NCBI GenBank assembly: GCA_903919075.1
Contig: CAIXGR010000032.1
Location: 1 to 57,328 of the forward strand
DNA from: an uncultured Bacteroidota bacterium
Lineage (GTDB): Bacteria > Bacteroidota > Bacteroidia > Chitinophagales > LD1
Reading direction: 5' to 3'
DNA: 57,328 bases
The translations under genes and the position numbers were made by a program. Positions 26,361 through 35,109 of the stretch are shown piece after piece. The notes under the pieces were generated by a model. It did no database searches, was not told the DNA's origin, and saw only the letters and a list, made by a program, of their open reading frames with translations. Numbering within the stretch: the first letter of the stretch is position 1; each line of letters begins with the position of its first letter.

Positions 26361-27599
26361 CTATTGGGGTAAATGAAAAAATTGAACTGCTAATTTAATT
26401 TCTTTATTCCTATCTGTTGGTAAACAAAATATATAGTTAAACCAACCTTGATCATTTTTTTGCAACTCTTTTATAAAATGTTTATGGCCTATTGTTGCTT
26501 GTTTTACAGTTTCAAGAACGGGAATTATTTCCTTGTTTCGAACAAAAATTATTACAGCTGTCTTTGAATCCCGCCAAGTTAAGTAACCAAGAAGTTGGTC
26601 GATTGTTTCTAAAAAATTCTTTTCACCTGACCAAAATTTGCACTCTGCAATAAAAACTACAGAACTATCATATCTCAGCTGAATATCTGTCTTACCGCTT
26701 TTATTAAATGTTTCACCGCTTGCACTTCCAAGTTCAAAATTGGGATCAAGAATCATAAGAATGTGATCACGCAAATCTTCTTCTTTTTTGCCTGCATAAA
26801 CGCTTGGCATCCTTTCAAAATTCTTACCTACATCATTTATAAACTTGAGAATTTTATGATAATTTGCGTCATCAAGTGTTGGTTCTGCTTTAAAACTTTT
26901 TTCATGAACGATGGGTTTTATAAATATTTTTTCTCTCAATTGGGGTTTTGGAATTGCAAATGTTGTAGCAACATTGTCCTTTTTTCTTAATGGAACGCCT
27001 AACGACGAAAGAAAGTTATTCTTACTTAATAGTTTTTGCTTTCGGCGATTAAGAAATATTACGATTTGATCTTTTAATGTATTATTAAACTTATCAATAT
27101 CATTTTTTAACGAATTATAGATACCATGAATACGATTTGCATGCTTTTCATAATTACCCGTAATTTCGTCTGCCTTGTTTGAAAAATTAACAAATTCTAT
27201 TACTAGTGTATCGTCTCGAATTTCGAAATTTGCCCTGCTTCCATACATCATAGAAGCAGGACAATATCTCAAAAGATTAATATCGCCAGAACAAGGAATG
27301 AAGAATCGAATTATTTCCCTTTTGTAAGTCTTTCCTGGATATACATCAAAACTAATTGGGAAACGTTCTGCTTGCACATCACCCTCATAGCTATCTACAC
27401 AAAATTGATCAAAATGTATTTCAGGAACTTTCAACTGGTACTGAATTTCTAAATGATTTATATAATCTGTTTCATTTACGCTTAAAATGTAATTTTCGCT
27501 TTCCCGCTCAATAGAAGATTGAATGTTTTCATAGGCTCTTGTAAAAAGTTCAGAAATTCTTTCTCCACTGAAAGCAATTGAATTATTTCCACTACGCAT
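26361..27599 (-). CDS. Orphan PD-(D/E)XK nuclease-like protein
   Basis: A 412-residue protein with no signal peptide. The C-terminal part (about 260-355) has the layout of a PD-(D/E)XK nuclease: Glu273/Glu274 in a helix (KKEEDLRDHI), Asp305 in GKTDIQL, the E-x-K pair Glu319-Lys321 in FIAECKFW, and Gln335 in IDQLLGYLTW. This is close to the Mrr-like restriction fold. The N-terminal 200 residues (VPEIHFDQFCVDSYEG, then a beta-rich part and helices around 150-190) match no family I recognise. The gene stands alone, is more AT-rich than its neighbours, lacks the ACCGGT motif common around it, and is flanked by inverted repeats; transfer is likely. A role in anti-phage defence is possible but not shown. 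Shedu (DUF4263) was considered and not supported. Confidence 0.75.
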   Translation of the reverse strand: MRSGNNSIAFSGERISELFTRAYENIQSSIERESENYILSVNETDYINHLEIQYQLKVPEIHFDQFCVDSYEGDVQAERFPISFDVYPGKTYKREIIRFFIPCSGDINLLRYCPASMMYGSRANFEIRDDTLVIEFVNFSNKADEITGNYEKHANRIHGIYNSLKNDIDKFNNTLKDQIVIFLNRRKQKLLSKNNFLSSLGVPLRKKDNVATTFAIPKPQLREKIFIKPIVHEKSFKAEPTLDDANYHKILKFINDVGKNFERMPSVYAGKKEEDLRDHILMILDPNFELGSASGETFNKSGKTDIQLRYDSSVVFIAECKFWSGEKNFLETIDQLLGYLTWRDSKTAVIIFVRNKEIIPVLETVKQATIGHKHFIKELQKNDQGWFNYIFCLPTDRNKEIKLAVQFFHLPQ

Positions 27600-28101
27600 T
27601 ATTTTTTTTATTTCAAAAATAAAAGCTTTTTCATGAGGTTTATAGAAATTTCAAAGCTACCATTCCCGCTAACTCTAGACCATTTCAGCAGCATCCCGCT
27701 TCGCTCGCCTAAGCCGGTAAACTCTGTCTACAACCATTAAAAAGTTACGTACCTACGGCACGCCATTTTGCTACCTGTGTGTTTACTACAAAGCTTAAAT
27801 CGCTACGCGATAAATACATAACGGCACCGGTGCCGTTACCCGTTGCTCCGCGCAGCCTCTAACTCCCAAAATGGAAGAACCGCTCCCCTACTTACTGCAT
27901 TTGGCTTTGGTTTCCCAGCTTCAGGTGTAATTAAGATTCCTCATTATCGCTCGGAACGAAAATGGCAACTTGCGTAAGCGATAGAACGGAAAGCCCGGAG
28001 CGCGGCCCTGCGAGCGAGGACTTGCAGTGATAGCGCGGCCCGAGGCTTTGCGAGGGATACGCCCAGTACGCCGTTCCTTTTGGCATTACCAGGTATATGC
28101 C
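27600..28101. other. Repeat-rich spacer without genes
   Basis: Between the nuclease and a transporter remnant. It holds short repeat modules (CCCGCTTCGCTCGCC near 27700, AAATCGCTACGCGAT near 27797), the perfect palindrome GGCACCGGTGCC near 27823, and the right-flank copy of the inverted repeat at 27965-28065. No open frame has a convincing protein. Confidence 0.55.
27965..28065. repeat. Interspersed GC-rich repeat, right flank (inverted copy)
   Basis: In reverse complement it reads GGGCGTATCC, GGGCCGCGCTATC, ACTGCAAG, then CGTTCTATCGCTTACGC, the module order of 26199-26297. The two copies therefore face each other around the nuclease gene. The middle segments differ, so it is not a recent exact duplication. 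It overlaps slightly with the 3' side of the transporter remnant region. Confidence 0.65.
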
Positions 28102-28389
28102 TCAAATTATAAAGGCTACGCCCAACAGGCGGGTGGTATCGATGGGCCTTACGGCGGAGTTGAACCAGCCGAATTGGTCGATAAGTACGGCGGCAATTAT
28201 TTGTCCGGTTAACATAAGGCCGATGCGGGGTGTAATAATGGTTATCATAACCACGTAGGTAGGCACTATTAAGCCACCAAGATACCCGTACCAGGGCGCC
28301 GCAGCAAACGAGCTAACCGGAGCCCGAGCACCGGTAATAAGCGCCAGTGCAAAGAAGATGTAATTTCCGTTTTTTATGTTGTATGTATT
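28102..28389 (-). pseudogene. DMT-family (DUF606/YdcZ-like) transporter remnant
   Basis: An open frame of 95 residues with no start codon, running from a stop at 28390-28392 to TGA at 28102-28104. It shows three hydrophobic segments: NYIFFALALITG, PWYGYLGGLIVPTYVVMITI and LMLTGQIIAALLIDQFG. The motifs GGL.VP.YV and LGLM.TGQ..A.L.IDQFGWF are typical of the DUF606 small multidrug-type transporters (usually about 140-150 residues). The N-terminal third is missing and the upstream sequence shows no homology, so it is a truncated relic lying in the repeat island. Confidence 0.75.
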
Positions 28390-28794
28390 TTATTGCATAT
28401 ATAGTGTAAGCGCTCAACTACCATAAAAACAAACAAATAAAATATAGCTAATTTTGTTACTTTTGTAATATATTGCCGTTTACAAAAATGTATTTGGGAA
28501 AAGTGAAAGGCGCTGTAATATGTTGGTGTTTGATTTAGGGTTGACAACGGTTGACACTTTTGCACTATAATTGTCTGATTATCAATTGTTCGATTTTTAA
28601 AGTGTCAACTGTCAACCATGTTTTTGTGCAGAAAACCCTTTTAGCGGAGCAGAGCGTGTCTTGCAGCGTAAAGGACAAGCGAAGCCTGAAGTTGTGAGTA
28701 GATACGCCCGATTGTATGATGCCTTAAAATATTATTTGCATGAAAAATATATTTTCATATCTTTAAAAACATTAAAATATTATAATATTACAAC
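28390..28794. other. Spacer with inverted repeat and repeat relics
   Basis: About 400 bp between the transporter remnant and the next gene. It holds the inverted repeat at 28539-28617, a repeat-like GC-rich stretch at 28635-28700 that ends with GATACGCCC, and an AT-rich promoter-like region (28735-28794) with a near-palindrome TGAAAAATATATTTTCA at 28740. No gene seen. Confidence 0.5.
28539..28617. repeat. Inverted repeat, GGTTGACA...GTTGACACTTT type
   Basis: The left arm (28539-28560) reads GGTTGACA, acg, GTTGACACTTT; the right arm (28599-28617) is AAAGTGTCAACTGTCAACC. The arms match except for a 3-base insertion in the left arm and enclose about 38 bp. It might form a stem-loop or be the two-sided site of a DNA-binding protein, or a small mobile-element remnant. 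Confidence 0.55.
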
Positions 28795-29316
28795 ATGAAA
28801 AAAATTTGGTTTATTCCGGTTATTACAGTCGCGTTATTATTGTCAAATTTAAGCTATGGGCAAACAAGCTGGACTAAGTACAGCAGCAGCCTGGGCTCTT
28901 TTTCGATAAACTTTCCGGGGGCCTATGAGGAAAGTACACAAATGGATACTAGCGATGCTGGCAAGCCGTTTAAAATACACTTTGCCAGCTACACGCCTAA
29001 CGACGATGTTGTATATATGGCCGGTTGGATAGATATGTATAATATTTACCCGGCTGATAAATCGCTAAAGCAAATACTTGAAGACAGCCGCGATGGTGCC
29101 ATGGAATCGTTAAAAGCCACCAATATTAAAACCCTTAACACCAGCCTGGTGGGTGAGCCATATATTGAGTTTACTTTTGGCTCGGAGGATATGGTAGGCA
29201 AGGAACGTATTTATTTAATTAATAAATTTCAATACTCCATTATTACACTGTTTGCCAAAACCAAAGTATTGCCTGCCGATGCAGATAAATTTATTACTTC
29301 GTTTAAGCATTTGTAG
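28795..29316 (+). CDS. Secreted protein of unknown function
   Basis: A 173-residue protein with a signal peptide (MKKIWFIPVITVALLLSNLSYG|Q). The mature part has FSINFPGAYEEST near residue 42, then VVYMAGWIDMYNIYP and ERIYLINKFQYSIITLFA, and ends KFITSFKHL. This alternating beta pattern resembles the PsbP/DcrB-like fold seen in many small exported proteins, but I cannot name a family. ATG is preceded by a very AT-rich leader. It stands alone, with 72 bp to the next gene. Confidence 0.7.
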   Translation: MKKIWFIPVITVALLLSNLSYGQTSWTKYSSSLGSFSINFPGAYEESTQMDTSDAGKPFKIHFASYTPNDDVVYMAGWIDMYNIYPADKSLKQILEDSRDGAMESLKATNIKTLNTSLVGEPYIEFTFGSEDMVGKERIYLINKFQYSIITLFAKTKVLPADADKFITSFKHL

Positions 29317-29388
29317 TACCTGTGCTGCTGTATTTGCAACGTTGCACTGCTGTATTATATTTGTAAATGGTTACAAAAACATAATGCT

Positions 29389-29982
29389 ATGGCCAACAGC
29401 GGAATGAACCCCAGCGTAGATTTTTATTTTATAAAAGCCAAAAAGTGGCAGCCCGAATTAGAAAAATTACGAACCTTGGTGCTTGACTGCGGCCTTACCG
29501 AAGAATTGAAGTGGGGGTGCCCCTGCTATACCCTTGGTAAAAATAATGTGGTTTTAATACATGCGTTTAAAGAATATTGTGCGCTACTATTTTTTAAAGG
29601 CGCTTTGCTAAAGGATACTGAAGGTATTTTGATACAACAAACCAAAAATGTGCAGGCAGGGCGGCAAATAAGGTTTACAAGTGTTAAAGAAATAACTAAG
29701 CTTGAACGTACTTCTAAGGCCTATATTTTTGAAGCTATAGAGGTTGAAAAAGCCGGTTTAAAGGTACCTATGAAAAAAACTGAGGAGTATGAAATGCCTG
29801 AGGAGTTTAAAACTAAACTAAATAAAAACGCAGCCTTAAAAAAAGCTTTTAATGCATTAACACCTGGCCGCCAAAGGGCTTATCTTTTTTATTTTTCGCA
29901 AGCCAAGCTACCTAAAACCCGCCAAGACAGGGTTGATAAATACATACCTAAAATACTTACCGGAAAAGGATTGGAGGATTAG
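29389..29982 (+). CDS. DUF1801/YdeI family protein
   Basis: A 197-residue cytoplasmic protein. The first 120 residues form a DUF1801 domain (LKWGCPCYTLGKNNVVLIHAFKEYCALLFFKG), a fold also found in the FRG/iron-chaperone-like group. The C-terminal part (ALTPGRQRAYLFYFSQAKLPKTRQDRVDKYIPKI) is the YdeI/OmpD-associated helical segment. The E. coli relatives were linked to stress or bacteriocin protection; the molecular role is not settled. No operon partner is clear, since the next gene starts 100 bp downstream after a hairpin. Confidence 0.85.
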   Translation: MANSGMNPSVDFYFIKAKKWQPELEKLRTLVLDCGLTEELKWGCPCYTLGKNNVVLIHAFKEYCALLFFKGALLKDTEGILIQQTKNVQAGRQIRFTSVKEITKLERTSKAYIFEAIEVEKAGLKVPMKKTEEYEMPEEFKTKLNKNAALKKAFNALTPGRQRAYLFYFSQAKLPKTRQDRVDKYIPKILTGKGLED

Positions 29983-30001
29983 CAAGGGATACGCCCTGCC
30001 A

Positions 30002-30055
30002 CCATACAATAAAAACGAGTGGTGCACGTCTAAATAATCAGTCGTAATTGTATGG
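30002..30055 (+). terminator. Possible terminator/repeat stem
   Basis: CCATACAAT (30002-30010) pairs with ATTGTATGG (30047-30055), followed by CGTATTTTTT. The 36-bp loop is long for a terminator, and the GATACGCC nearby also appears in the repeats near 28065 and 28695, so a repeat relic is the alternative. Confidence 0.35.
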
Positions 30056-30081
30056 CGTATTTTTTATAATCTTGGCAGGCT

Positions 30082-30696
30082 ATGATAATGAAATTTAAAC
30101 CAAAGGTTGCTATTTCGTTTTTTTTGTTTTTTGTGTTGCTGCAAATGCGCGCCTATGCAGGTACCGAAACTATACACTTTAATGTGTTGTTGTTTGGCGA
30201 TAAAATTGGCGATATGAATGTATCGCGCGAGGATAAGGGCGAGGGCACGGTGTTGTATGTGCTGGAGACAAAATCGAAGGCGAAGGTTTTGTGGATTGAT
30301 AAAGAAAATTTTACCCGCTACGAGGTTACTTATAAAAATGGCAAGCTGGTTACATCGACCCACAAAGAAATTGAAAACGGTAAGCTGAAACACTGGACGA
30401 ACGTACGTTGGGATGGCAGTAAATATTTGGTGGAAAGCTACCGGGGCAACCGCACATTTACAGAGGCACCGGTGTACTCGATAGCCAATATTTATTTTGA
30501 CGATATTACTAACGTAAAAAAGATTTTTTACGAGGCCGAAGCTGATTTTAGCCCCATGCAGCACCCTGAGCCTAATACCTGGGAGTTTAAAAGCAGCGAT
30601 GGAAACCGCAATATTTATCATTTCGAGAACGGAAAGATAAAGGACATGGAGTTTAAGGTATCGATAGCTACAGTAAAAATGGTGCGTACGAATTGA
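30082..30696 (+). CDS. DUF6134-like secreted protein
   Basis: A 204-residue protein with a signal peptide (MIMKFKPKVAISFFLFFVLLQMRAYA). The mature part is all beta: IHFNVLLFGDKIGDMNVSRED, YVLETKSKAKVLWI, and a C-terminal NGKIKDMEFKVSIATVKMV. This resembles the DUF6134 family of periplasmic or outer membrane-associated proteins found in Bacteroidota, with antiparallel sheet like lipid-binding barrels. The role is unknown. It is convergent with the SNF2 helicase gene, 16 bp apart. Confidence 0.65.
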   Translation: MIMKFKPKVAISFFLFFVLLQMRAYAGTETIHFNVLLFGDKIGDMNVSREDKGEGTVLYVLETKSKAKVLWIDKENFTRYEVTYKNGKLVTSTHKEIENGKLKHWTNVRWDGSKYLVESYRGNRTFTEAPVYSIANIYFDDITNVKKIFYEAEADFSPMQHPEPNTWEFKSSDGNRNIYHFENGKIKDMEFKVSIATVKMVRTN

Positions 30697-30712
30697 GCTG
30701 TTAAACAAAAAA

Positions 30713-33568
30713 TTAATCGAACAAGAAATTAATATCTTCCTGGGTAAGGGTTTTTACAAAGCCTTCCTCCTCGCCTACCAGTTCGGTTGAAAGTTGCTTT
30801 TTGCGTTCTTGCAGGGTGATGATTTTTTCTTCGATGGTGTTTCTACATATTAATTTATAGGCAAATATGTTTTTGGTTTGTCCTATGCGGTGTGTGCGGT
30901 CTATAGCTTGTTGCTCTACGGCGTTGTTCCACCAGGGGTCCATTAAAAATACGTACTCAGCGGCGGTAAGGTTAAGGCCGGCGTTACCGGCTTTTAAGCT
31001 GATCAAAAAAACTTTTTCGGACGAGCCTTCGGTTTGAAATCTTTCTACCATTGCCGCACGTTCATTAAGCGGTGTGCTGCCATCGAAATATAAAAATGGA
31101 ATGTGGTGCGTCTTGCATTGCTGTGCTATCATTTCCAACATACCCAGGTATTGCGAAAACACCAGCGATTTGCTGCCCTGTGTATTCAACTTTATTTCTT
31201 CCATTACCACATCAAGCTTTACCGAACCGATGGCTGTTATTTCTTCATCTTTAAGCAAGGCAGGCGAGCAGCATATTTGCCGCAGTTTCATAATGCCTTG
31301 TAATATCGAAAACTTGGCTTTCGAGAAACCATCTTTTTCGATACCCAGAAAAACGTTGGCTTTTATTTGCGCTTTTATTTTTTCGTAAGCCTCGCGCTGC
31401 TCCGGTTCCATTTCGCACCACAATACCGATTCGGTTTTGGCGGGCAAATCTGCCGCTACCTGTTTTTTGGTTCGGCGAAATACAAACGGTGCGGTTATTT
31501 TTTGAAGGGCCACAGTTTTATCGGCACTCATATCTCTATCAATAGGTATGGCGTATTCGCGTTTAAAAAACTCGGGGCCGCCCAGTAAGCCCGGTAGTAA
31601 AAAATTAAGCTGCGAATAAATATCGAAGGTATTGTTCATTACCGGTGTGCCGCTTAGGGCTATGCGGTTATTGGCATTAAGCTTATACACCGCTTTGGTA
31701 ATTTGCGCGGCAGGGTTTTTAATGTTGTGGCTTTCGTCAATTATTACGGTGTCCCATTTTATAATACTCAGCTCATCAATAGTGCTGCGGGCGGTGCCGT
31801 AGCTGGTAATCATTACACAGGTACCCGATTCAGTAAAGGCCTGCAAATCGCGCGTACCCTGATGAAAAACATACACCGATAAACCGGGTGCAAATTTTTC
31901 AATTTCTTTTTTCCAGTTAAACACCAGCGATAGCGGGGCTATAATTAAATGCTTGGGGCTGCCGTTTTGCTGTTGCCGGTATAGTAAAAAGGCAATGGCC
32001 TGCAAGGTTTTGCCCAGCCCCATATCATCGGCCAGGCAGGCACCGGCGTTTATTTTTGATAACAGAACCAGCCACTCGAACCCTTTTTGCTGGTAGGGAC
32101 GCAGGCTTGCATTTAACCCCAGCGGACAGGGTATTACCGGTGTATCTGATGTTTGCCACATTTCCCACTCGGCCCACCATTGTTTTTCAATTACCGGTTG
32201 TAGTTCTTTACTTTGGTGTTTATCATCAATACCCAGCAATATCCATTTAGGCACAATCAGCTCGTGCTTTTGAATTTTGCCGTGTTTAAATATGGAGCCG
32301 TATTGTTCGTACCACTCATCGGTTATTACGCCAATGCTGTTATCTTTTAGCAGCACAAAACGCTGTGCATTAAAAAGTGTTTTTTGAATGTTCAACAACT
32401 CTACCGATTCATCGCCAAATAATATTTTTACGCTAAGGTGTACGGTGTTATCAATAGTTCTTAAAATGGTAATTTGTGTTGCAATACTATAGGGCGAGTA
32501 GCGGAAATGGCGCAGCATATCCATACCCACTATCTGCACGTTTTCGGCCAGCAGTTGCTGGTATACTTTTAAAAACCAGTGTTTCTTTTTTGCCTCATCA
32601 AATGATAAATAAAATTGCCCGTTGCGTTGTTTTTCGAAACCGGGGTGCAGGGCGCGCAGCTTTTCTACAAAGGCAAGCTCTTCATCTTTGAGGCGTATAA
32701 TGCGGTAAATACCGCCATTGCGTATTTCTTCTTTTACATCTTCATCAAAGCCTTCTACTACAAAGCCGTCGTAATCCCACCGGGGGGTAAGCATTAAAAA
32801 GGTTTCGCTTATCTCGCTTAAATAAACGGCGTTTACTGGTACCGGGTCAACAATAGTAATGTTATACACGGCTTCTTTATCTACCTCGTAATCTTTTTCG
32901 AGAACGGTAATAATTTTATCGGCAAAGGCTTCGGGATTATTGCTGTATTGTTCGGGCTGCGCTTTTTTAAGCCAGTCGAGGGTTTGCAGGTCTTTTATAC
33001 TAAGCAAATAATATACAGCATCTTTTTCCAACAAAAAATTGGACGTGGCAAAATCATTAAGGTTAAATTGTTTGCCCTCAATTTCAATTATGGTGTTCAG
33101 CAAAATTTCCTGCTCCGGTGTTTTCTCAACCGCAAATTTTAACACCGGTAAGCCGTTGCTAACGGTGCAGGGCGCTACTTTGTAGTTACCGGTTTCTTTA
33201 TTTTTAACCCGGTGATAAATTTTAAGCTGAGGCGCAAAACCAGCCAGGGTTTTAAACAGGCCGTGAAAAAACCGGGGCGCAGCCCTTTCAATATATACAT
33301 CCATCGATATACCCGATTTTTGCTTGGCGTGCGCTTTTTGAATAATGATAAGCTGGTCATCGATATAATCGCCATCTAAATTTTTTATAAGGCGAATAAT
33401 GTTTTCATCATTGCCCTGATATATGGCTTTAATGTTGGCTTTAATGCGGCTATCGAACGAGAAACTTGATTTATTATTAATTTTTAATTGATGGATAACT
33501 CTGAAAATATCAAAGTAACCACCTGTATACAGCGCCTCGGGATTTATAAGCAAAAAACTATTATCCAT
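30713..33568 (-). CDS. SNF2-family DEAD/DEAH box helicase (ATPase)
   Basis: A 951-residue protein. The ATPase core occupies about residues 490-945: motif I DDMGLGKTLQA (near 520), motif II DESHN (near 612), motif III LSGTPVMN, and in the second lobe FDGSTPLNERAAM and QAIDRTHRIGQTK (motif VI). The N-terminal 480 residues are beta-rich and typical of the bacterial SNF2 group without a SWIM domain. Such enzymes are ATP-driven DNA translocases that remodel protein-DNA complexes; bacterial ones are often linked to defence or repair. Alone here, with no methyltransferase or nuclease next to it, so a housekeeping role is more likely than a restriction system. Confidence 0.93.
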   Translation of the reverse strand: MDNSFLLINPEALYTGGYFDIFRVIHQLKINNKSSFSFDSRIKANIKAIYQGNDENIIRLIKNLDGDYIDDQLIIIQKAHAKQKSGISMDVYIERAAPRFFHGLFKTLAGFAPQLKIYHRVKNKETGNYKVAPCTVSNGLPVLKFAVEKTPEQEILLNTIIEIEGKQFNLNDFATSNFLLEKDAVYYLLSIKDLQTLDWLKKAQPEQYSNNPEAFADKIITVLEKDYEVDKEAVYNITIVDPVPVNAVYLSEISETFLMLTPRWDYDGFVVEGFDEDVKEEIRNGGIYRIIRLKDEELAFVEKLRALHPGFEKQRNGQFYLSFDEAKKKHWFLKVYQQLLAENVQIVGMDMLRHFRYSPYSIATQITILRTIDNTVHLSVKILFGDESVELLNIQKTLFNAQRFVLLKDNSIGVITDEWYEQYGSIFKHGKIQKHELIVPKWILLGIDDKHQSKELQPVIEKQWWAEWEMWQTSDTPVIPCPLGLNASLRPYQQKGFEWLVLLSKINAGACLADDMGLGKTLQAIAFLLYRQQQNGSPKHLIIAPLSLVFNWKKEIEKFAPGLSVYVFHQGTRDLQAFTESGTCVMITSYGTARSTIDELSIIKWDTVIIDESHNIKNPAAQITKAVYKLNANNRIALSGTPVMNNTFDIYSQLNFLLPGLLGGPEFFKREYAIPIDRDMSADKTVALQKITAPFVFRRTKKQVAADLPAKTESVLWCEMEPEQREAYEKIKAQIKANVFLGIEKDGFSKAKFSILQGIMKLRQICCSPALLKDEEITAIGSVKLDVVMEEIKLNTQGSKSLVFSQYLGMLEMIAQQCKTHHIPFLYFDGSTPLNERAAMVERFQTEGSSEKVFLISLKAGNAGLNLTAAEYVFLMDPWWNNAVEQQAIDRTHRIGQTKNIFAYKLICRNTIEEKIITLQERKKQLSTELVGEEEGFVKTLTQEDINFLFD

Positions 33569-33893
33569 GAATTTTTATAGCAGGGCGCAAATCTAAATTT
33601 TTATGGGTAAACATGCGCAATTACTATCCACATCTGCATACTTCAATTCACTTATAATGTGATAAGCGTGATAATTACTGAAATGACAACAGTACATCAC
33701 CTCTTACCTACACTATATTGTAAAAATGAAAGGCTTCAATTTCTTAGAATCCTTCATACACTTGTCAAAAATCAGGTGAACTTATCTAACTTTTGAGCAA
33801 TCACAATTTGATCAATTATTTAATTTGTAAATTTAAATTGGTTAAGTTACATTCATTTTAATTAGTGTTGCCTAACCTTTAAAAATAAAAGGC
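33569..33893. other. Divergent intergenic spacer
   Basis: 325 bp between divergent genes. AT-rich, with no open frame and no clear palindrome. The 33800-33893 segment (TTTAATTTGTAAATTT and onwards) is promoter-like for the downstream plus-strand gene, but a defined -33/-7 pair cannot be fixed. Confidence 0.4.
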
Positions 33894-34325
33894 ATGAAAT
33901 ATAAAATAGTATTGTTGTGTATTGTTTTTCTTTCAATGGTTAAGCTAAGCCATGCACAGGTACTTGCAAAAATAGAGAGCTTCAAACCTGCTCCATATCC
34001 GGTATCAGATGATGACGAAAAAGAAACATACGATTACCGCATTGCCTCTGGCAAACCCGTTCCGTCTACCTTTACTGATTTATTTATAGGCGATATATGG
34101 CAACGAATATATAAGGATTTACATCTTTTTATCCCCATAGCAAAGGTTAATGAACCCGCAGTTGACTCAGCTTTTAGTACATACCTAACCAAAGATTGGA
34201 GCAAAATTGCAGGGTACCTGCCATGGACACACTGGAACTTTATAAGAAGCCTTATACCCGAACAAAGAAAAACATTATCGAAAGAAGTAGTGGCATACAT
34301 ATTAAAAAATGGCGTACAAGATTAA
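33894..34325 (+). CDS. Secreted protein of unknown function
   Basis: A 143-residue protein with a signal peptide (MKYKIVLLCIVFLSMVKLSHA|Q). The mature part has an acidic SDDDEKETYDYRIASG stretch, a segment FIGDIWQRIYKDLHLFIP, and ends WNFIRSLIPEQRKTLSKEVVAYILKNG. No family recognised. The DUF975 gene follows 51 bp downstream, so the two may be cotranscribed. Confidence 0.65.
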   Translation: MKYKIVLLCIVFLSMVKLSHAQVLAKIESFKPAPYPVSDDDEKETYDYRIASGKPVPSTFTDLFIGDIWQRIYKDLHLFIPIAKVNEPAVDSAFSTYLTKDWSKIAGYLPWTHWNFIRSLIPEQRKTLSKEVVAYILKNGVQD

Positions 34326-34376
34326 AATAAGTAATACCTATTAAATAATTTCATTATAAAATAAAACCCAAAAAAC

Positions 34377-34988
34377 ATGAATACAGAAAATGAAACTTTA
34401 ATGCGGCAGGCCCGCGAATCGCTTAAAGGTAACTGGCTTTTGGCTGTGGGTACATTTCTGGTTTATTTGCTTATCGCACTTATACCAAGCTCAATAAAGT
34501 ATGTAGGTTTTATTATCTCACTTCTTATATCAGGCCCCTTTGCACTGGGCCTTGCAATTTTTTCGCTGTCAATAGCCCGTGGGCAGGAAGCAAAGATGGA
34601 GCAAATTTTCGATGGCTTCAAATTGTTTTCAAAAGCCTTACTCACATACCTGCTCATGGTGGTGATTGTGCTGTTATGGATGCTATTACTTATTATACCG
34701 GGTATTATTGCCGGGCTTTCATATTCTATGACGTTTTATATTCTGGCCGATGACAACTCGTTAGAACCCATGGCTGCACTTGATAAAAGCAAACAAATGA
34801 TGGATGGCCATAAATGGAAATTGTTCTTTTTAGGTTTAATGTTTTTTGGACTTGCCCTGCTATGTATTTTTACTTTGGGTATTGGCTTTTTATGGTTGCT
34901 TCCTTTTATGCATATAACTATGGCTAAGTTTTATGATGATATAAAGCCAGCCGCAGCCAGCGAACAAAAACATGTTCCAAGTTTCTAA
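34377..34988 (+). CDS. DUF975 family membrane protein
   Basis: A 203-residue integral membrane protein with about five hydrophobic segments (LLAVGTFLVYLLIALIP; FIISLLISGPFALGLAIFSL; LLTYLLMVVIVLLWMLLLIIPGIIAGL; LFFLGLMFFGLALLCIFTLGIGFLWLLPF). It has the DUF975 features RESLKGNWLLAVG at the start, RGQEAKMEQIFDGF, and the P-G-I-I-A.L.YSM.FYILAD pattern with DNSLEPMAALDKSKQMMDGHKWKLF. The function of this family is unknown. A perfect terminator follows at 35013. Confidence 0.88.
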   Translation: MNTENETLMRQARESLKGNWLLAVGTFLVYLLIALIPSSIKYVGFIISLLISGPFALGLAIFSLSIARGQEAKMEQIFDGFKLFSKALLTYLLMVVIVLLWMLLLIIPGIIAGLSYSMTFYILADDNSLEPMAALDKSKQMMDGHKWKLFFLGLMFFGLALLCIFTLGIGFLWLLPFMHITMAKFYDDIKPAAASEQKHVPSF

Positions 34989-35012
34989 TTATAGTCTTTT
35001 TCCATACTACAA

Positions 35013-35044
35013 AAAAAGGGTTTCAATTTCTTGAAACCCTTTTT
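35013..35044. terminator. Perfect terminator hairpin
   Basis: AAAAAGGGTTTCAA, loop TTTC, TTGAAACCCTTTTT: a perfect 14-bp stem, A-rich on the left and T-rich on the right, between convergent genes (34988 plus, 35110 minus), suitable for both strands. A similar stem with a related downstream sequence occurs at 51541. Confidence 0.9.
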
Positions 35045-35109
35045 ATTTATACCCAAGTGGACTTATTGAATGATTTTGAACTTGTTAATTCGGCTCCCAA
35101 ATTAAGTTC

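Noticed and set aside
26361-27599. Shedu (DUF4263) or DUF4268 identity of the orphan nuclease
   Set aside because: The core fits PD-(D/E)XK, but the motif is ECK and not the usual ELK or EIK, and the N-terminal domain does not match; only the fold is claimed.
28027-28212. Plus-strand frame of 61 codons over the transporter remnant
   Set aside because: It is the reverse of the minus-strand DUF606-like remnant, which has clear membrane segments and motifs.
28374-28565. Minus-strand frame of 63 codons upstream of the transporter remnant
   Set aside because: It overlaps the remnant in another frame, runs into the inverted repeat and has no protein-like features.
30064-30708. Long minus-strand frame of 214 codons over the DUF6134-like gene
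   Set aside because: The plus strand encodes a protein with signal peptide and all-beta pattern; the reverse frame has none of these.
30713-33568. Restriction or DISARM-like defence system around the SNF2 helicase
   Set aside because: No methyltransferase, nuclease or DUF partner lies next to it; the helicase stands alone.
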